Assembly (NCBI GenBank): GCA_021234155.1
Contig: JAJEKV010000028.1
Location: 17,414,825 to 17,478,824, forward strand
Reading direction: 5' to 3'
Source of the DNA: Isoetes taiwanensis
Lineage: Eukaryota; Streptophyta; Lycopodiopsida; Isoetales; Isoetaceae
DNA: 64,000 nt
Positions within the stretch are counted from its first letter, which is position 1; each line of letters opens with the position of its first letter. This document shows, one piece after another, positions 41,299-51,406 of this stretch. The notes below the pieces were generated by a model that ran no database searches, had not been told where the DNA came from, and saw only the letters and a program-made list of their open reading frames with translations. Both the position numbers and the translations under genes were made by a program.

Positions 41299-42084
41299 AT
41301 GATGGCGCGCTTCAAGCTCACCGTGGACCTAAAGAAGGCGACTGTCTTTCAGTTGTTTAGTGTCCTAGTGGACTATCTCTCGGGTGATAACCCTATGATT
41401 GACACTGTTCTAGACCTCCTTGTAACTCATTTCACTGAGGGCCGTAGAATTCCCTATCCAATCTTTCATTTCAATGGCCGCTTCCTCATGAAGCTAAACG
41501 CTGCAAACCAACCCTACACCCTTGTAGAGCAGCCTGGTCAAGCTTGGACCCTTGTCAAGTTTTATCCACCAGCCAGCGAGGAGGAAGATCCCGCGGAGCT
41601 TATCCGGACAGAGGCCCAACGGATTCAGCACCTTGCTAGGGTAGAAGACCTTCACCAAATAGCTAGTGCCCTACCAGAGGAGCGGGCTAGCCAATTCTAT
41701 TACCTTGGTAAAGGCCATGTACTTATGTACAGAGACCATTACACTCTTCCCACTTTCTTTTGGAACGAAGAACTTCAGCTTTGTTTTTTGAAAATGTTCC
41801 CCCTACCTTCACACAAAACCGCATGGACCTTGTGCAAGCGGACATGCGAGCTCACCCGGCCCGGTACCATACGGAGATTGCCAGGCGGATACAGGTGCGC
41901 TTGGACAAGGAGGCCAGGGATGCAGAGAGAGAGCGGCTCCGTAAGGCAGAGGAGGATGCCCAAAACCAGCCGGGGAACCAGCAAGTTGATCAGCAGGGGG
42001 ACCAGCGTGTTGATCAGCAGGGGAATCAGAATGTTGACCATCAGGGAGATCAGAATACGGATCAAAATGTGGATCAACATGTAG
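41299..42084 (+). CDS. E1 ORF1: gag-like unknown protein upstream of an H3 fold
   Basis: It starts [20 protein letters not shown]; family unknown. Residues 1-162 look like a folded domain ([32 protein letters not shown]). After that the zero frame degenerates into Arg/Ser-rich sequence to a stop at 42084, while the natural continuation lies in the -1 frame. At the switch point is T TTT TTG (41784-41790), in the correct phase for a -1 slippery heptamer, so ORF1 and the histone frame could be joined by programmed frameshifting as in many gag-pol pairs. A one-base loss in the T run is the alternative. The last part (VLMYRDHY...FFWNEELQL) weakly resembles E2 ORF2. Confidence 0.6.
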   Translation: MMARFKLTVDLKKATVFQLFSVLVDYLSGDNPMIDTVLDLLVTHFTEGRRIPYPIFHFNGRFLMKLNAANQPYTLVEQPGQAWTLVKFYPPASEEEDPAELIRTEAQRIQHLARVEDLHQIASALPEERASQFYYLGKGHVLMYRDHYTLPTFFWNEELQLCFLKMFPLPSHKTAWTLCKRTCELTRPGTIRRLPGGYRCAWTRRPGMQRESGSVRQRRMPKTSRGTSKLISRGTSVLISRGIRMLTIREIRIRIKMWINM

Positions 42085-42694
42085 ATCAAGGCGGAGGCCA
42101 GAATAGGAAGAATAGGGAGTGGGGTAATAGGAAGAGGAAGAATACAAAACCCGTAAAGGGGGGTGTGGATTACAAGACCCGCTTGCAGAAGAATGCCACC
42201 ATTGCCAAGAAGACATCGGCTCAGAGACGGGAGCAAATCGTTCAGCGGGCAAAGCATCCGACAACCGGCGGGAAATCCATCCCATTATTGAAGCAAACCG
42301 TCAAGCCGCGGAAGCCCCATAGATTTCAACCGGGCACGGTAGCTCTTCGAGAGATACGTAAGTATCAGAAGACTACTGAGCCATTGATTCGTCGGCTCCC
42401 TTTTCAGCGGCTTGTTCGGGAAATTGCCCAGGAATTTAAAACCGACCTGAGGTTCCAAGCCTTTGCAATCCTCGCACTCCAGGAGGCTGCCGAGGCTTAC
42501 CTCATAGAGATTTTGAGCGATGCCAACCTCTCCCCATTGTCACAATCGGTCGGGAAGCTTGTTTTGAAGCCCAATTTACACTGGCCATCATTATGGACCA
42601 GTATATTGAGGACGAGGAGATAGCTGCCGAGCATTCCTCTACGCCGGTACCTCCTGACCCGGAAGATGACGAAGTCGTCGACGAGCGGAGTTAG
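41790..42694 (+). CDS. E1 histone H3-fold protein (frameshifted)
   Basis: From 41790 the frame reads [20 protein letters not shown], a coiled charged segment, then degenerate Q/D/N repeats ([15 protein letters not shown]), a Lys-rich part and [13 protein letters not shown]. It then gives an H3 core: [40 protein letters not shown] and [10 protein letters not shown]. By hand against remembered plant H3 only about ten of 64 residues differ through helix alpha-2. After DAN (about 42527) the frame breaks; a shifted frame continues [20 protein letters not shown] to a stop at 42694 and may be a diverged L2-alpha3. It is thus H3 fused behind another protein and at least once frameshifted. It may be a pseudogene. 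Confidence 0.85.
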
Positions 42695-43605
42695 CCACCG
42701 AGGCGCCTGTAGGAAGAGATAAAGCCCTCAAACTCGAAGGGCTCAACCTTCTTCCTACCGTACTCTTGAATAGCCAAGAGTACCTGATTCTAGAGGACAT
42801 TATGTGGGCCTACCGCGTTATTGCTGATATGCGGGGCCGCAAAAAGATAGAGGTCCTCTATGATCTTGCCGAGTACTGCCAGGATGACTTCCTTGACTTT
42901 ACAACGCCCGTTGTGCATCCGCCACAAGTCGAGGACTTGTTAGCATACCGGCCAGAAGAGTTAGAGCCCGTTGAGGCCCTTTTGTCACTTCGGCAATTCT
43001 TATTGACTGATACACCCCAGTCTCCGGAGGAGCATTTTGCAGCTCAGATGCGGCCTCCTCCTGCAGATCAGCCATTACAGATCACCATGGGAGGGGTGGA
43101 TCAAGAGGAAGAAGACCTTTGGGACACCAAGGTAAGTCTTAGGGATGATAAAGAAGAAGCAGAGCAGAAGAAGATCCCCATTAACTTGGAAAAGGAAGCG
43201 GAGACCTCCAGGGATCCCCAAATTAGAGCAATGGGCAACCGTGTGACCCGATTCTTCCTTTCAGCTTTCCGGCATGGTGAGGTCCTATTCTTCTCCAAGG
43301 ACCTGGGGCCTTCCTCTGAAGCATCTTGGTGGGCACTTCGTGCGATATCCACCTTGGCGGGCTATAAGAAGATTGACTATCACGCCACCACCATTACCTT
43401 GGTCCAACGAGATTTGGCTATCGTAGCATTGGGGGACGTGGCGGGCTGTGCCAATATGCGTCTCCTTGTGGCGGCACTTTTGGCCACTTGCTTACCACCA
43501 GAGGCAGCAGCTCGAGCCGCCCTCTCTGCTAGCCCCAGTGCTATTTTGATGCGCTACCGCCCACCTCCTCAGCCTATGGACGAAGAGGAGGGACCTAGTT
43601 CTTAG
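42670..43605 (+). CDS. E1 ORF3: conserved protein shared with element E2
   Basis: The frame is open from 42670; no early ATG, so the start is unknown. It may be fused to the H3 frame by a shift, which it overlaps. Landmarks: LNSQEYLILEDIMWAYRVIA, YCQDDFLDF and NRVTRFFLSAFRHGEVLFFS, then SWWALRAISTLAGYKKIDYH and TLVQRDLAIVAL. The order of these blocks matches E2 ORF3 (59324-60232) over the full length. The last block, ALRAISTL...HATTITLVQRDLAI, has a faint resemblance to the histone alpha2-L2-alpha3 pattern, which I do not rely on. A perfect donor (AAG|GTAAGT, 43131) and acceptor (CCTTTCAG, 43265) are present but would remove conserved sequence and shift the frame. Function unknown. Confidence 0.65.
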   Translation, partial: RSRRRAELATEAPVGRDKALKLEGLNLLPTVLLNSQEYLILEDIMWAYRVIADMRGRKKIEVLYDLAEYCQDDFLDFTTPVVHPPQVEDLLAYRPEELEPVEALLSLRQFLLTDTPQSPEEHFAAQMRPPPADQPLQITMGGVDQEEEDLWDTKVSLRDDKEEAEQKKIPINLEKEAETSRDPQIRAMGNRVTRFFLSAFRHGEVLFFSKDLGPSSEASWWALRAISTLAGYKKIDYHATTITLVQRDLAIVALGDVAGCANMRLLVAALLATCLPPEAAARAALSASPSAILMRYRPPPQPMDEEEGPSS

Positions 43606-43798
43606 ACATTTTTATTACGCATCTTGTACTGCGTATAGTTGTAAATTTTGATTTGGCATTATAGCCATCCTACATTATATGTGCCATTTTCTTATGATTT
43701 ATGATGATTACTGTATCGTTGAATACAATTAAATTGTTTTTTTCCCATGATACTTCCTTGTGTCTATTAGAGTTTAGAGTATAAGAAATTCTTCCACA

Positions 43799-44287
43799 TT
43801 GTATATTCATTCTTGCCGCCTTGCAGACTATGATCTCGCAGAGATCGAAGAAAGAATCACCAATGACATACGAAGGGACGATCCAGGACCTCCCGACCAA
43901 GACTACGACCAACGATATGGTGAGTATCCAGATCAAGATGATGACTCCGAAGAAGGGGAACTCGTTGTGGAAGGAGAACCCTATGATCCAGCTAAAGGAT
44001 TAGAGATAGTCAACATTCTCCGAGAACGTGCCTTCGAACATTTGCAACAAACTCTTCGACGAACTTGGGATTACTGGGAGATGACGAGGCATGAAGCTTA
44101 TGCCGATGCTAATGAGCATTTATGGCAGATTTTCTTTGCGCTACGAGATCTTTTTAATCTCCTCATCATTAGTCCCACCTTGGACTACCAGCATGTTATT
44201 ATCCAGGCATGGGCTCGCTACAAGGTAGTAAGGGCCGTATGGGAGAGCGTCCGCTACTCCATCCTCTACCCTTTTGCGCAGCCCTAG
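43799..44287 (+). CDS. E1 ORF4: acidic then helical protein
   Basis: A good acceptor (GCCGCCTTGCAG|AC) at 43826 suggests the exon starts there, reading DYDLAEIEERITNDI. Residues to about 70 are acidic (DQDYDQRYGEYPDQDDDSEE). The remainder is rich in aromatic residues and probably helical (LRRTWDYWEMTRHEAYADAN, WARYKVVRAVWESVRYSILY). No family recognised and no homologue seen in E2. It is plausibly the last exon of the E1 unit. Confidence 0.45.
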   Translation: MYIHSCRLADYDLAEIEERITNDIRRDDPGPPDQDYDQRYGEYPDQDDDSEEGELVVEGEPYDPAKGLEIVNILRERAFEHLQQTLRRTWDYWEMTRHEAYADANEHLWQIFFALRDLFNLLIISPTLDYQHVIIQAWARYKVVRAVWESVRYSILYPFAQP

Positions 44288-46849
44288 ACCTAATCTCTTC
44301 AGTTTTTCTTCTATGGTTAAGTATGAGTAACTAAAAGTTGTCTAATGTACAGCCTTATGGTTAAATATGTGTATAGTCGCTACTTTTGTACTATATAACC
44401 TTAAGTTTTGTTAAAGGTATATTTCCAATGTAACTGCTACTTGGACTTAAATATCTAGCATTATAACAGGGTGTTTTTCTTGTGTTTTTTGTACGTTTTT
44501 TTACATGGTTTTCCTATGATTTAGCCGTTGTATTCATCTGCATGTACTAAACAGTATTTCTAGAGTGCATCTTCTTTTTAGCCATTGATTTCAAAGAAGA
44601 GGGCAAATCCTGTGGTTGTAAGTATTTCCCCTTGCATGTTTCTTTTTTTATTAAATGTGTGATATTAATAATGTTATTATTTTAAGGTTTCGTTAGCCAC
44701 TGGATAACCTAATAGCGGCAGAGGCAAATCTATCCAATAGCGGCAGAGGCAGATCTCGGATTTTGATTCGATCAACATGGCCGCATCAACCAGGCCGCAT
44801 CTTTTCCTGAATCCTTTGCCAAAAAATTCAGGTGCCAGTGTAAAATTTGCAGGCAAACTTGGTACCAGTCTGTATTCTGCCTTTTTCTTTGCAAATCCAG
44901 ATGTTTTACTGGCTTGATGCAGGCATGGCTATGATCTGATCCCAAATAACAGCCTTTGTGATTTCCTTGCTTACCTAATTCCGGTAAGTAGGTTATAATT
45001 TGTTTATAGTTTTCTCTGTTTTCTTGTGCTTATTACTCTTCACAATATTTGGATTGGCTTCTCTATGAATGTTGAATCATAAGCGGCAAGCAAATCCGAC
45101 TAATTGTCAGGGCAATTCCGGAACCAGGACGCCCTGCCCTCTTCAAGAATTTCCAGAATCGAGGGTCCCTGGTGAAACTCCAATCTAATTTAATGGTGAA
45201 TCAGGCATTTTTATTGTTATTGTAGGCCAGCTCTTCTTTAGAACACGGTTTACTGGCCAATCTTGAAGACTTAATTATTGCTGCCTTCGCACTTATTATG
45301 CAACAAATTGGTTGACGCAGTCTTGGACGGATGTAAAGGTTATATCTCCTAAGCTCAATAAAGAAACTACATACAAGCTCTCTCTTTCAAAGTGCAGTCT
45401 GCAGAGATACTTCCAGGTACAATGTTTAATTTATGAAAATGGATAAACTTTAACATCTATAACTTACGTATTTTCAATTTAGATAGGTAGTCACTAAAGG
45501 CATTAGATAACTAGCGTTTGGCAAGTACAGTCCATTTCAGCCAACCTTTACAGAGCCTTCGGTAATAGATAAGGACCCATGCACAGCATATAACTCCCAT
45601 AGACATGGCAGATCAATACCACAAGCATGGTGCAGTTCATGAGGATCATTTTGATGTACTATATGTGCTCTGCTAACTTGTTGACAATGAAAGCTTGTTC
45701 CTATGCTTCTTCGGCATTGCTCTGATGTATAGACTGGTTTTACTTTTGTCTTCACTCTTAAGATTTTTAACTACATTTTTCCGCCATTGTTTTTCACCCA
45801 TCCAGATTCTGCCCTTTTCCTTGTCTAGTTCATATAATTTTAGTTGTCCAACAATTGCCCTTCTTGTTACAAGATTTTTTCTTGGTTTTGCTCTTTTCTA
45901 TGGTTCTATTTCATATTCCCTTCTTTAATTTTTCATGTTTTCCCTGTAACTCCCTTAGGATCTTACTTGTCATAATTCCCATAACTTATAACTCCCTTAG
46001 GATCTTACCCATCATAATTCCCATAACTTTTGTAATCATTTCTTTACAATGGTTTCTTTCTTTTTGTTCTCCGTGTTACAATTGCATGCCCGTAAGGATC
46101 AGAGCAAAAGAAGATCGAAACCCCTTTGTGACTCTTCATGGAAAGTTATACCTTTCTCGAGCTGCTCCTTGCTCCACGTATTCAAGTTATTCTGCAGTAT
46201 ATTAACTTGGTGGTTACGTTTTTATTCATAGTCTCTTTCAAACACAAATTACGGAAGATTTATCCAACATAGATGACATTGCCCACTTTACATATATTTT
46301 GCTCTGGGGGTATATAGGTTGTCTAAGATCCAAGCATTCATCTCCTTCAGATTGTAATGGTGAATTCTTATGTGTAAAGTCAATTAGGATACAAACATGG
46401 TTATGTTCTTAAGACTTCTGAAGTAGATATATTCAACATAAATGCATTATTGACAGTGGTTTTCTGTATCACAGTGTTCTTAGAAAAACATTGTTCACAT
46501 TTGAAATGTTGAAAAGTTCAAAGTTCAAATGTATTCAGGGATGTGATGTTGTGTTCTTAGAAAACAATTGTTGACATTTTAAATGTTCAAAGGTTCAAAT
46601 GTATTCAAGGATGTGATGATTGCAGCTTCTGCTCAATGTCATGAAGGTGACTTAGATGTCTCAATCTAGTGGAAGGATTTTTAGTATCTCCATTAATCGA
46701 AGTAGGGTATTCGGAGTCTCAGACTCTAAGTCTAAATTTGGAGTCTATAAATTATGCAATTTAAAATATATGGTTTGCAAACACATCATTCATTTTGTAT
46801 TTTTATTTTCTTGTTTACCTCAAAAAGTTTATCTATCTTTGCTTCTTTT
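44288..46849. other. Non-coding stretch with one candidate orphan exon
   Basis: No gene recognised. At 45321-45416 a 96-bp open block (32 codons, starting SWTDVKVISPKLNKETTYKL) is framed by a good acceptor (TTGACGCAG|TC) and donor (TTCCAG|GTAC). Without partner exons I treat it as a weak candidate. Small direct repeats: CAATAGCGGCAGAGGCA (about 44711-44751), a 41-bp duplication at 45948-46030 and a 66-80 bp duplication at 46474-46620. Confidence 0.4.
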
Positions 46850-47215
46850 GGGGCCCGAAGGGCCCAAATTTTTTTTAATATAACAACCAACATAACTACT
46901 ATTAACATTAATTAACACAAACCATTACATTCAACATGTTTAAATTAAAATCCCCCTAAAACCCCCTTTGGTTTAGGTGCATATTCACACGGGGGGTGAC
47001 GTAGGGCAGCGAGAGCCCCTATAATTATGTTTTGCATGTACAAAATCAACAACATATAGTATATTACCTCAAATCTTATAGTATTTTGCGAATCTTGTTA
47101 TACAGTATAGCAAATTTTGTACATCCATACCCCACAAATGAGGAAATTTGTGTATGGTGTAGATTAAAGAATAAGGGGTGAATATGCCTATCCAATAGCT
47201 CTCGTTGCCCGGAAA
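46850..47215. repeat. Two blocks shared with 60345-60655, one inverted
   Basis: 46850-47003 is the reverse complement of about 60492-60655 (GGGCCCGAAGGGCCC palindrome, TTAATTAACACAAACCATTA, CCCCCTAAAACCCCCTTTGG, TGCATATTCACACGGGG). 47080-47212 matches 60350-60489 in direct orientation (CTTATAGTATTTTGC, ATACCCCACAAA, AATATGCCTATCC, AGCTCTCG-TGCC). The GCTCTCG-TGCC block is also present inverted at about 47008-47022, so two ends face each other here. Confidence 0.75.
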
Positions 47216-47349
47216 TTTCGTGATTCCATTTTCGCTCGAAATGAAATTGCTCGTTGTTTTTTCACATATTCAGTAATCAAATCTGCACTATTTACTTGAA
47301 AATGCACAAGGATTAGCATGAAAACCGCTCTATTTGACACGAAATGGGG

Positions 47350-47535
47350 CGGAAATCGATGGGCGCAACAACCAGGTTGCGCCATTTGAAAAAAAATCGA
47401 GGAAAAACCACAAGAAAATCGCTGCATTTCAAATGAATCGTAAGGACAATACACGGAAAATAGCAAACAAATAGCGCGGCAGCGCAGCATGCTGCAATAT
47501 ATTCATATTGCAAATGGCGCTGCTGCGCTATTTGC
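47350..47535. repeat. AAATGGCGC palindromes, 3' flank of the ParB gene
   Basis: Includes GGCGCAACAACCAGGTTGCGCC with flanking CATTTG, and a larger palindrome CAAATAGCGCGGCAGCGCAG...GCTGCGCTATTTGC at 47468-47536. It mirrors the palindromes upstream of the gene. Confidence 0.8.
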
Positions 47536-47684
47536 TTTAATAAAATCGTTATTCCTAAAGAGTAGACAACACATCGTCATAGAATACATCATCATTTTTT
47601 ACATAAAGCTAAGGCATAAACTACAGTAATCATTAATACCAAAGAGGTAAATCTTATATACAAGTATGATATGCAAATCAGTTT

Positions 47685-50600
47685 TCAATATTCTTCACCA
47701 AAAATAGTATCATCTGCTTTATCTATATCATCCGGGTTAATCTTACTGCAGTCAATCTGCGTCTTTGTGTCTTGTACCACTTGTTCCCCGGATCCTGTGG
47801 TCTCTCCTCCACCACCATGTGATGTCTCTCCTCCACCACCATGTGATGTCTCTCCTGGAGTAGACCCTGTCAGTGTCAAAACTCGATGAGTGTCTATGGC
47901 TGATGGATCAAGCAAGGGATTAATGACGTTGTCAATTCTTCCAAGAATCCCTAGCATACATTGGATCTTTTTTGCATCATGCTCATAGGCCACACTACTC
48001 CTTTTTAACTGCAATGATGCCCTAGTAAAAGCCCCAGCAGAAAAAAAGTCCAGAACAAAGTTACCTGGAGGGCAGAGCTTATCGACAAGGTATGCTGTTG
48101 TAGCAGGACCAACCTGCTTGTGAACCAAGTATTCCCCTTCCATACCTTGCCAACCGTATTTGAACCTGTCCCTCAGGAGCTTGTTAGCCAGATTCTCTGG
48201 TTCGGCACCAACTGCATCTTTAGGGGTCTTAGGAACTTCAGGTGCTTTCCGGGGATGTTCACCATAGAACCTGAGATCCAGGTTTTCATCAGGCTGTGCT
48301 TGGGCTGAGATCCTGGTGGCTAGAACCACAGCTGTTGGCTCCTTTATGCCACCACCAGGTGACCGCCCACTTTCCTCTTCATACATGCCTAAGTAAACTC
48401 TAGATCTGGATTCTAGTCTCTCAAGGGCAGTACCGAAGAGACTCGTATGTTCTGGCTTTACAAAACATATAATCCAGTATGTCTCTACATCCGTCATCTT
48501 AGAAGTAGCATCTAAGAATTTGGCCAGAGTGGCGGGATCCCAAATCGGAGTAATTTGCCTCGCATCCAAACAGATCATGCTGGCAGGCAACATGATCGGA
48601 TCCTGGACAATCCCACCACTAGAAATGCACTCCACATAAAATCTTTTGAACTCGTCCTCGGCCTCGGGCTTTAGAATCTTACGGATGGATCTGCCTAATG
48701 AGAAGGGCACATGACCATGGACGCCCTCTTTCAGTATTCCGTCTGAGATCCACTTATTATGTACCACACCCCAAGATAGGAGTGTTGAGTCTGGGAATCC
48801 GTCGGACACCTTTCTCAAGTCCTCGAACTTTCTGTACTTGATTCCAAGTTCATCATGGATGTAGTGGAGAATCTCCTTCTTCATGTAGGCAAGAATCCTC
48901 AAGTTCTGTGCTCTCGTCTTGAAAAAATTATCACCCTTATAATCTGATGTGACCTTAACATAAATGTCCCCTCTGATGGCTTCCTGGAGGACAGTTCTGC
49001 AATCTTCATAATCCAGGCCTCTCATGCATCTGAGGTAGTTCTCGCTAAAGTAGTCCTTATCCTTTGCCCAATTGACTGCTATTTGTTGACCCCTGTTATC
49101 TTTCAGCTCCCCCTTTTTCCATTTATTCCACATTTGGCGAAAGAGAGCGTAAATGTCGTCTGGCATAAAAATGAACCTGTTGACATCCTTGGTATGCTTT
49201 CCCCTGAGAATCTTGTCAACCATTTCCAGGTAATGCTGAAAGGTAAACGAAACATGTTAGAGCTTGAAAGCAGCAAAGCAGGCTCAAATGGCGCAACGGT
49301 GCCATTTGATGCCAAATGGCGCAGCGCCGCCATTTGATTTGTACAATGGTACATACCTTGTATTCGTCGCTTCTCGATTGCCCTTTTCCTGCTGGTGCTG
49401 GTTTGCCGCACTCCTGGTATTGCCTACGCAGGTGGTGTATTTGATCTGCGTAGGGTTCCTTAAACACCGTCCTGGCTACGATGTCATTGACATCCACATT
49501 GAGCTGAAGAAGGTCCAAGTCACTCAGTGCTCCAGAAAGAACTCTGCAGAATCTATAAGTGTAAATCTTTCTGAGTTCTATTCTGGCATCTTCTGTCCCC
49601 AACTTCTGACACACGAGCTGAATGGCTGAGACAGAATGGTTGCCATTGATGATGTAGAACCTCATACCAACCAGGTCAGATTCTTGTGACCATGGTACTA
49701 GCTGCTTTGTATCTGGATCAAAGGGCACCACATCTGTCGGCGTGAAGACTGGATGGGGATCTTCAGCAAATGACTTGCACAGTTTCCTAACATGTTCAGG
49801 ATTTATAACTCGTGCTGTCATGTTAGGAGGTGCCTCTTCCATATCCCAGATGGATATTTTTCTTAGATATGTCACACCTAGAGGAAACATGTGACCGTGC
49901 TGCTGTATTTTTTTTAGAGTTTCTTCTGCCAACTCCTCCTCGGCATCACGGTCCATCTTCAGTTCCGAAGGCACCTCCAGACTTTTCATTTTCTTCTGCT
50001 TTCTGACCCTCATCTCCTTCTTTGTTTCCCTCTTCCTTTTAGGCGGAATGCTATCAGCCGTCGATGCAGCGCCTTTACCTCTCCGATGTGGGGAGGATGT
50101 TTTAGTATCACTAATGGTTCTCTCTGAATCCTGTTTGGCCGGGGACCTGATAGGGAGAACCGATAGGTGTTCTCATACGAGGAGACTTGGGAGGTGACTT
50201 GGGAGGAGACTTGGGATTTTCCTCGTCTTTCTTTTGATTCTCTTCCTCATGCTCTGTCCCTTCTATTTGGACTGTGCCTTTCTTTGGTTTGGCTTGCCTA
50301 AGGTTTGGCCTTCTCTTCCCATCCTTCTTTGTAATCTCCGCTAGAAGCCAGGTGTTGTCCATTAGAGCAGGCATATTACCAGAGGTCTTGGCTCTGACAA
50401 TATGTGACACTGAGTTCTTTGATGCGTCCATGGCTGAACGGAGAATGCCAAATCCTCTAAGGAGCTCGACCATGCCATTGATAGCAGCAGCCTCTCTGCT
50501 TTCATATGAAGGCAACGGCCAGCCTTTTCTTTTGGCAGAGACTGTCTGGTCCTTGATGCTGGATTCCATCATCTGCGGATCGTAAAACTGCCAGTCCATG

Positions 50601-51406
50601 CAATACAGATCAATGGTGCAATTCACGGGATCCTCCACTGTGCAACCAAGGAAGTCTATTCTTCCCTGCTTTTTCACCTCTCGCATGTTGACAATGATGC
50701 CAAGCTGCATCACATCCTGTTCAGCACTTCTCGACTTTGTGAGGAGGCAAAGTTCTCTCCTCTTGTCCCCCTTTGTGGGGTCGACACCTTCCTCCAGAGG
50801 TATCGCCCTGACAATTTCCATGCACCATGGCCTTCCAGGCATGACCACGGTCTTCTCCGTCACAACGTTTTGGGCCTTGGACAATGAAGCTTCACAAAAA
50901 AACAACTAATCAACATTGAAATCATGAAACCCCAACCCAACGCAATGCAGAAGTAACTTCACATGCAAATGGCAATGGCGCCACTGCGCCATTTACATGC
51001 AAATGGCAATGGCGCCACTGCGCCATTTACATGCAAATGGGGCCACTGCCCCATTTGCATGTAAACAGCGAGGTGTGTCCATGCGCTGATCACATGTAAA
51101 TGGCGCAGTGGCGCCATTTGCATGTAAACAGCGAGGTGTGTCCATGCGCTGATCACATGTAAATGGCGCAGTGGCGCCATTTGCATTATACTACATCTGC
51201 TCTAAACTAACTACAAAACTAACACATCCCAAAGAAATGGCGCGGGCCGCCATTTTAAACACAGTTTACAACGTAAAACACGCCTCCTAGACACCAGATA
51301 CCGCGAAACAAATAGCAGTCAAGGCTATTTATATACCCAAGACAACCTTTAAGACCCGGAAAAAATCATAAAAATACAGTACGAACTAACCTGAACCCGC
51401 GGCCAT
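47685..51406 (-). CDS. ParB-like / DNA methyltransferase-like protein, three exons
   Basis: Exons on the minus strand: 51406-51391 (MAAGS; donor TTCAG|GTTAGT), 50889-49357, 49235-47685; about 1032 residues if one extra base near 50148 is discounted. That base shifts the frame in a Pro/Ser/Lys-rich linker (KSPPKSPRMRTPIGSP then RSPAKQDSERTISDTK). Residues 1-220 are an unknown domain (VVMPGRPWCMEIVRA, RKGWPLPSYESREAAAINGM). The middle is ParB/Srx-like: INPEHVRKLCKSFAED (box I) and FYIINGNHSVSAIQLV (box II, G-N-H). Exon 3 is unknown sequence followed by a motif resembling the SAM-binding motif of beta-class N4/N6 amino-methyltransferases (CPPGNFVLDFFSAGAFTRAS, then VAYEHDAKKIQ). No DPPY/W tetrapeptide is visible, so methylation activity is doubtful. 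GETSHGGG is repeated near the C-terminus. ParB-methyltransferase pairs are known from phages and bacterial mobile DNA. The splice sites show this copy is adapted to a eukaryote. Confidence 0.7.
49236..49356 (-). other. Intron 2 of the ParB gene, carrying palindromes
   Basis: 121 bp with donor CAAG|GTATGT and acceptor TTTACCTTTCAG|C, phase 0. It contains CAAATGGCGCAACGGTGCCA-type and CAAATGGCGCAGCGCCGCCA-type palindromes, the motif of the 5105-5160 intron. Removing it joins DEYK to HYLEMVDKIL in frame. Confidence 0.8.
50960..51265. repeat. Array of AAATGGCGC palindromes in intron 1 of the ParB gene
   Basis: At least five palindromes such as AAATGGCGCAGTGGCGCCAT, in three versions: a double repeat of GCAAATGGCAATGGCGCCAC; a GC-compensated version AAATGGGGCCACTGCCCCAT; and a 56-bp direct repeat (GTAAACAGCGAGGTGTGTCC...GGCGCAGTGGCGCC). 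The GGGGCC-to-GGCCCC version keeps pairing although both arms changed. A further AAATGGCGCGGGCCGCCATT lies at 51236-51255. Confidence 0.9.

Noticed and set aside
41299-41325. E1 ORF1 start MARFKLT resembling the H3 tail MARTKQT
   Set aside because: Only a few residues match and nothing after them does; too short to support a claim.
43132-43265. Intron with consensus splice sites in E1 ORF3
   Set aside because: Removing it deletes sequence homologous to E2 ORF3 and shifts the frame.
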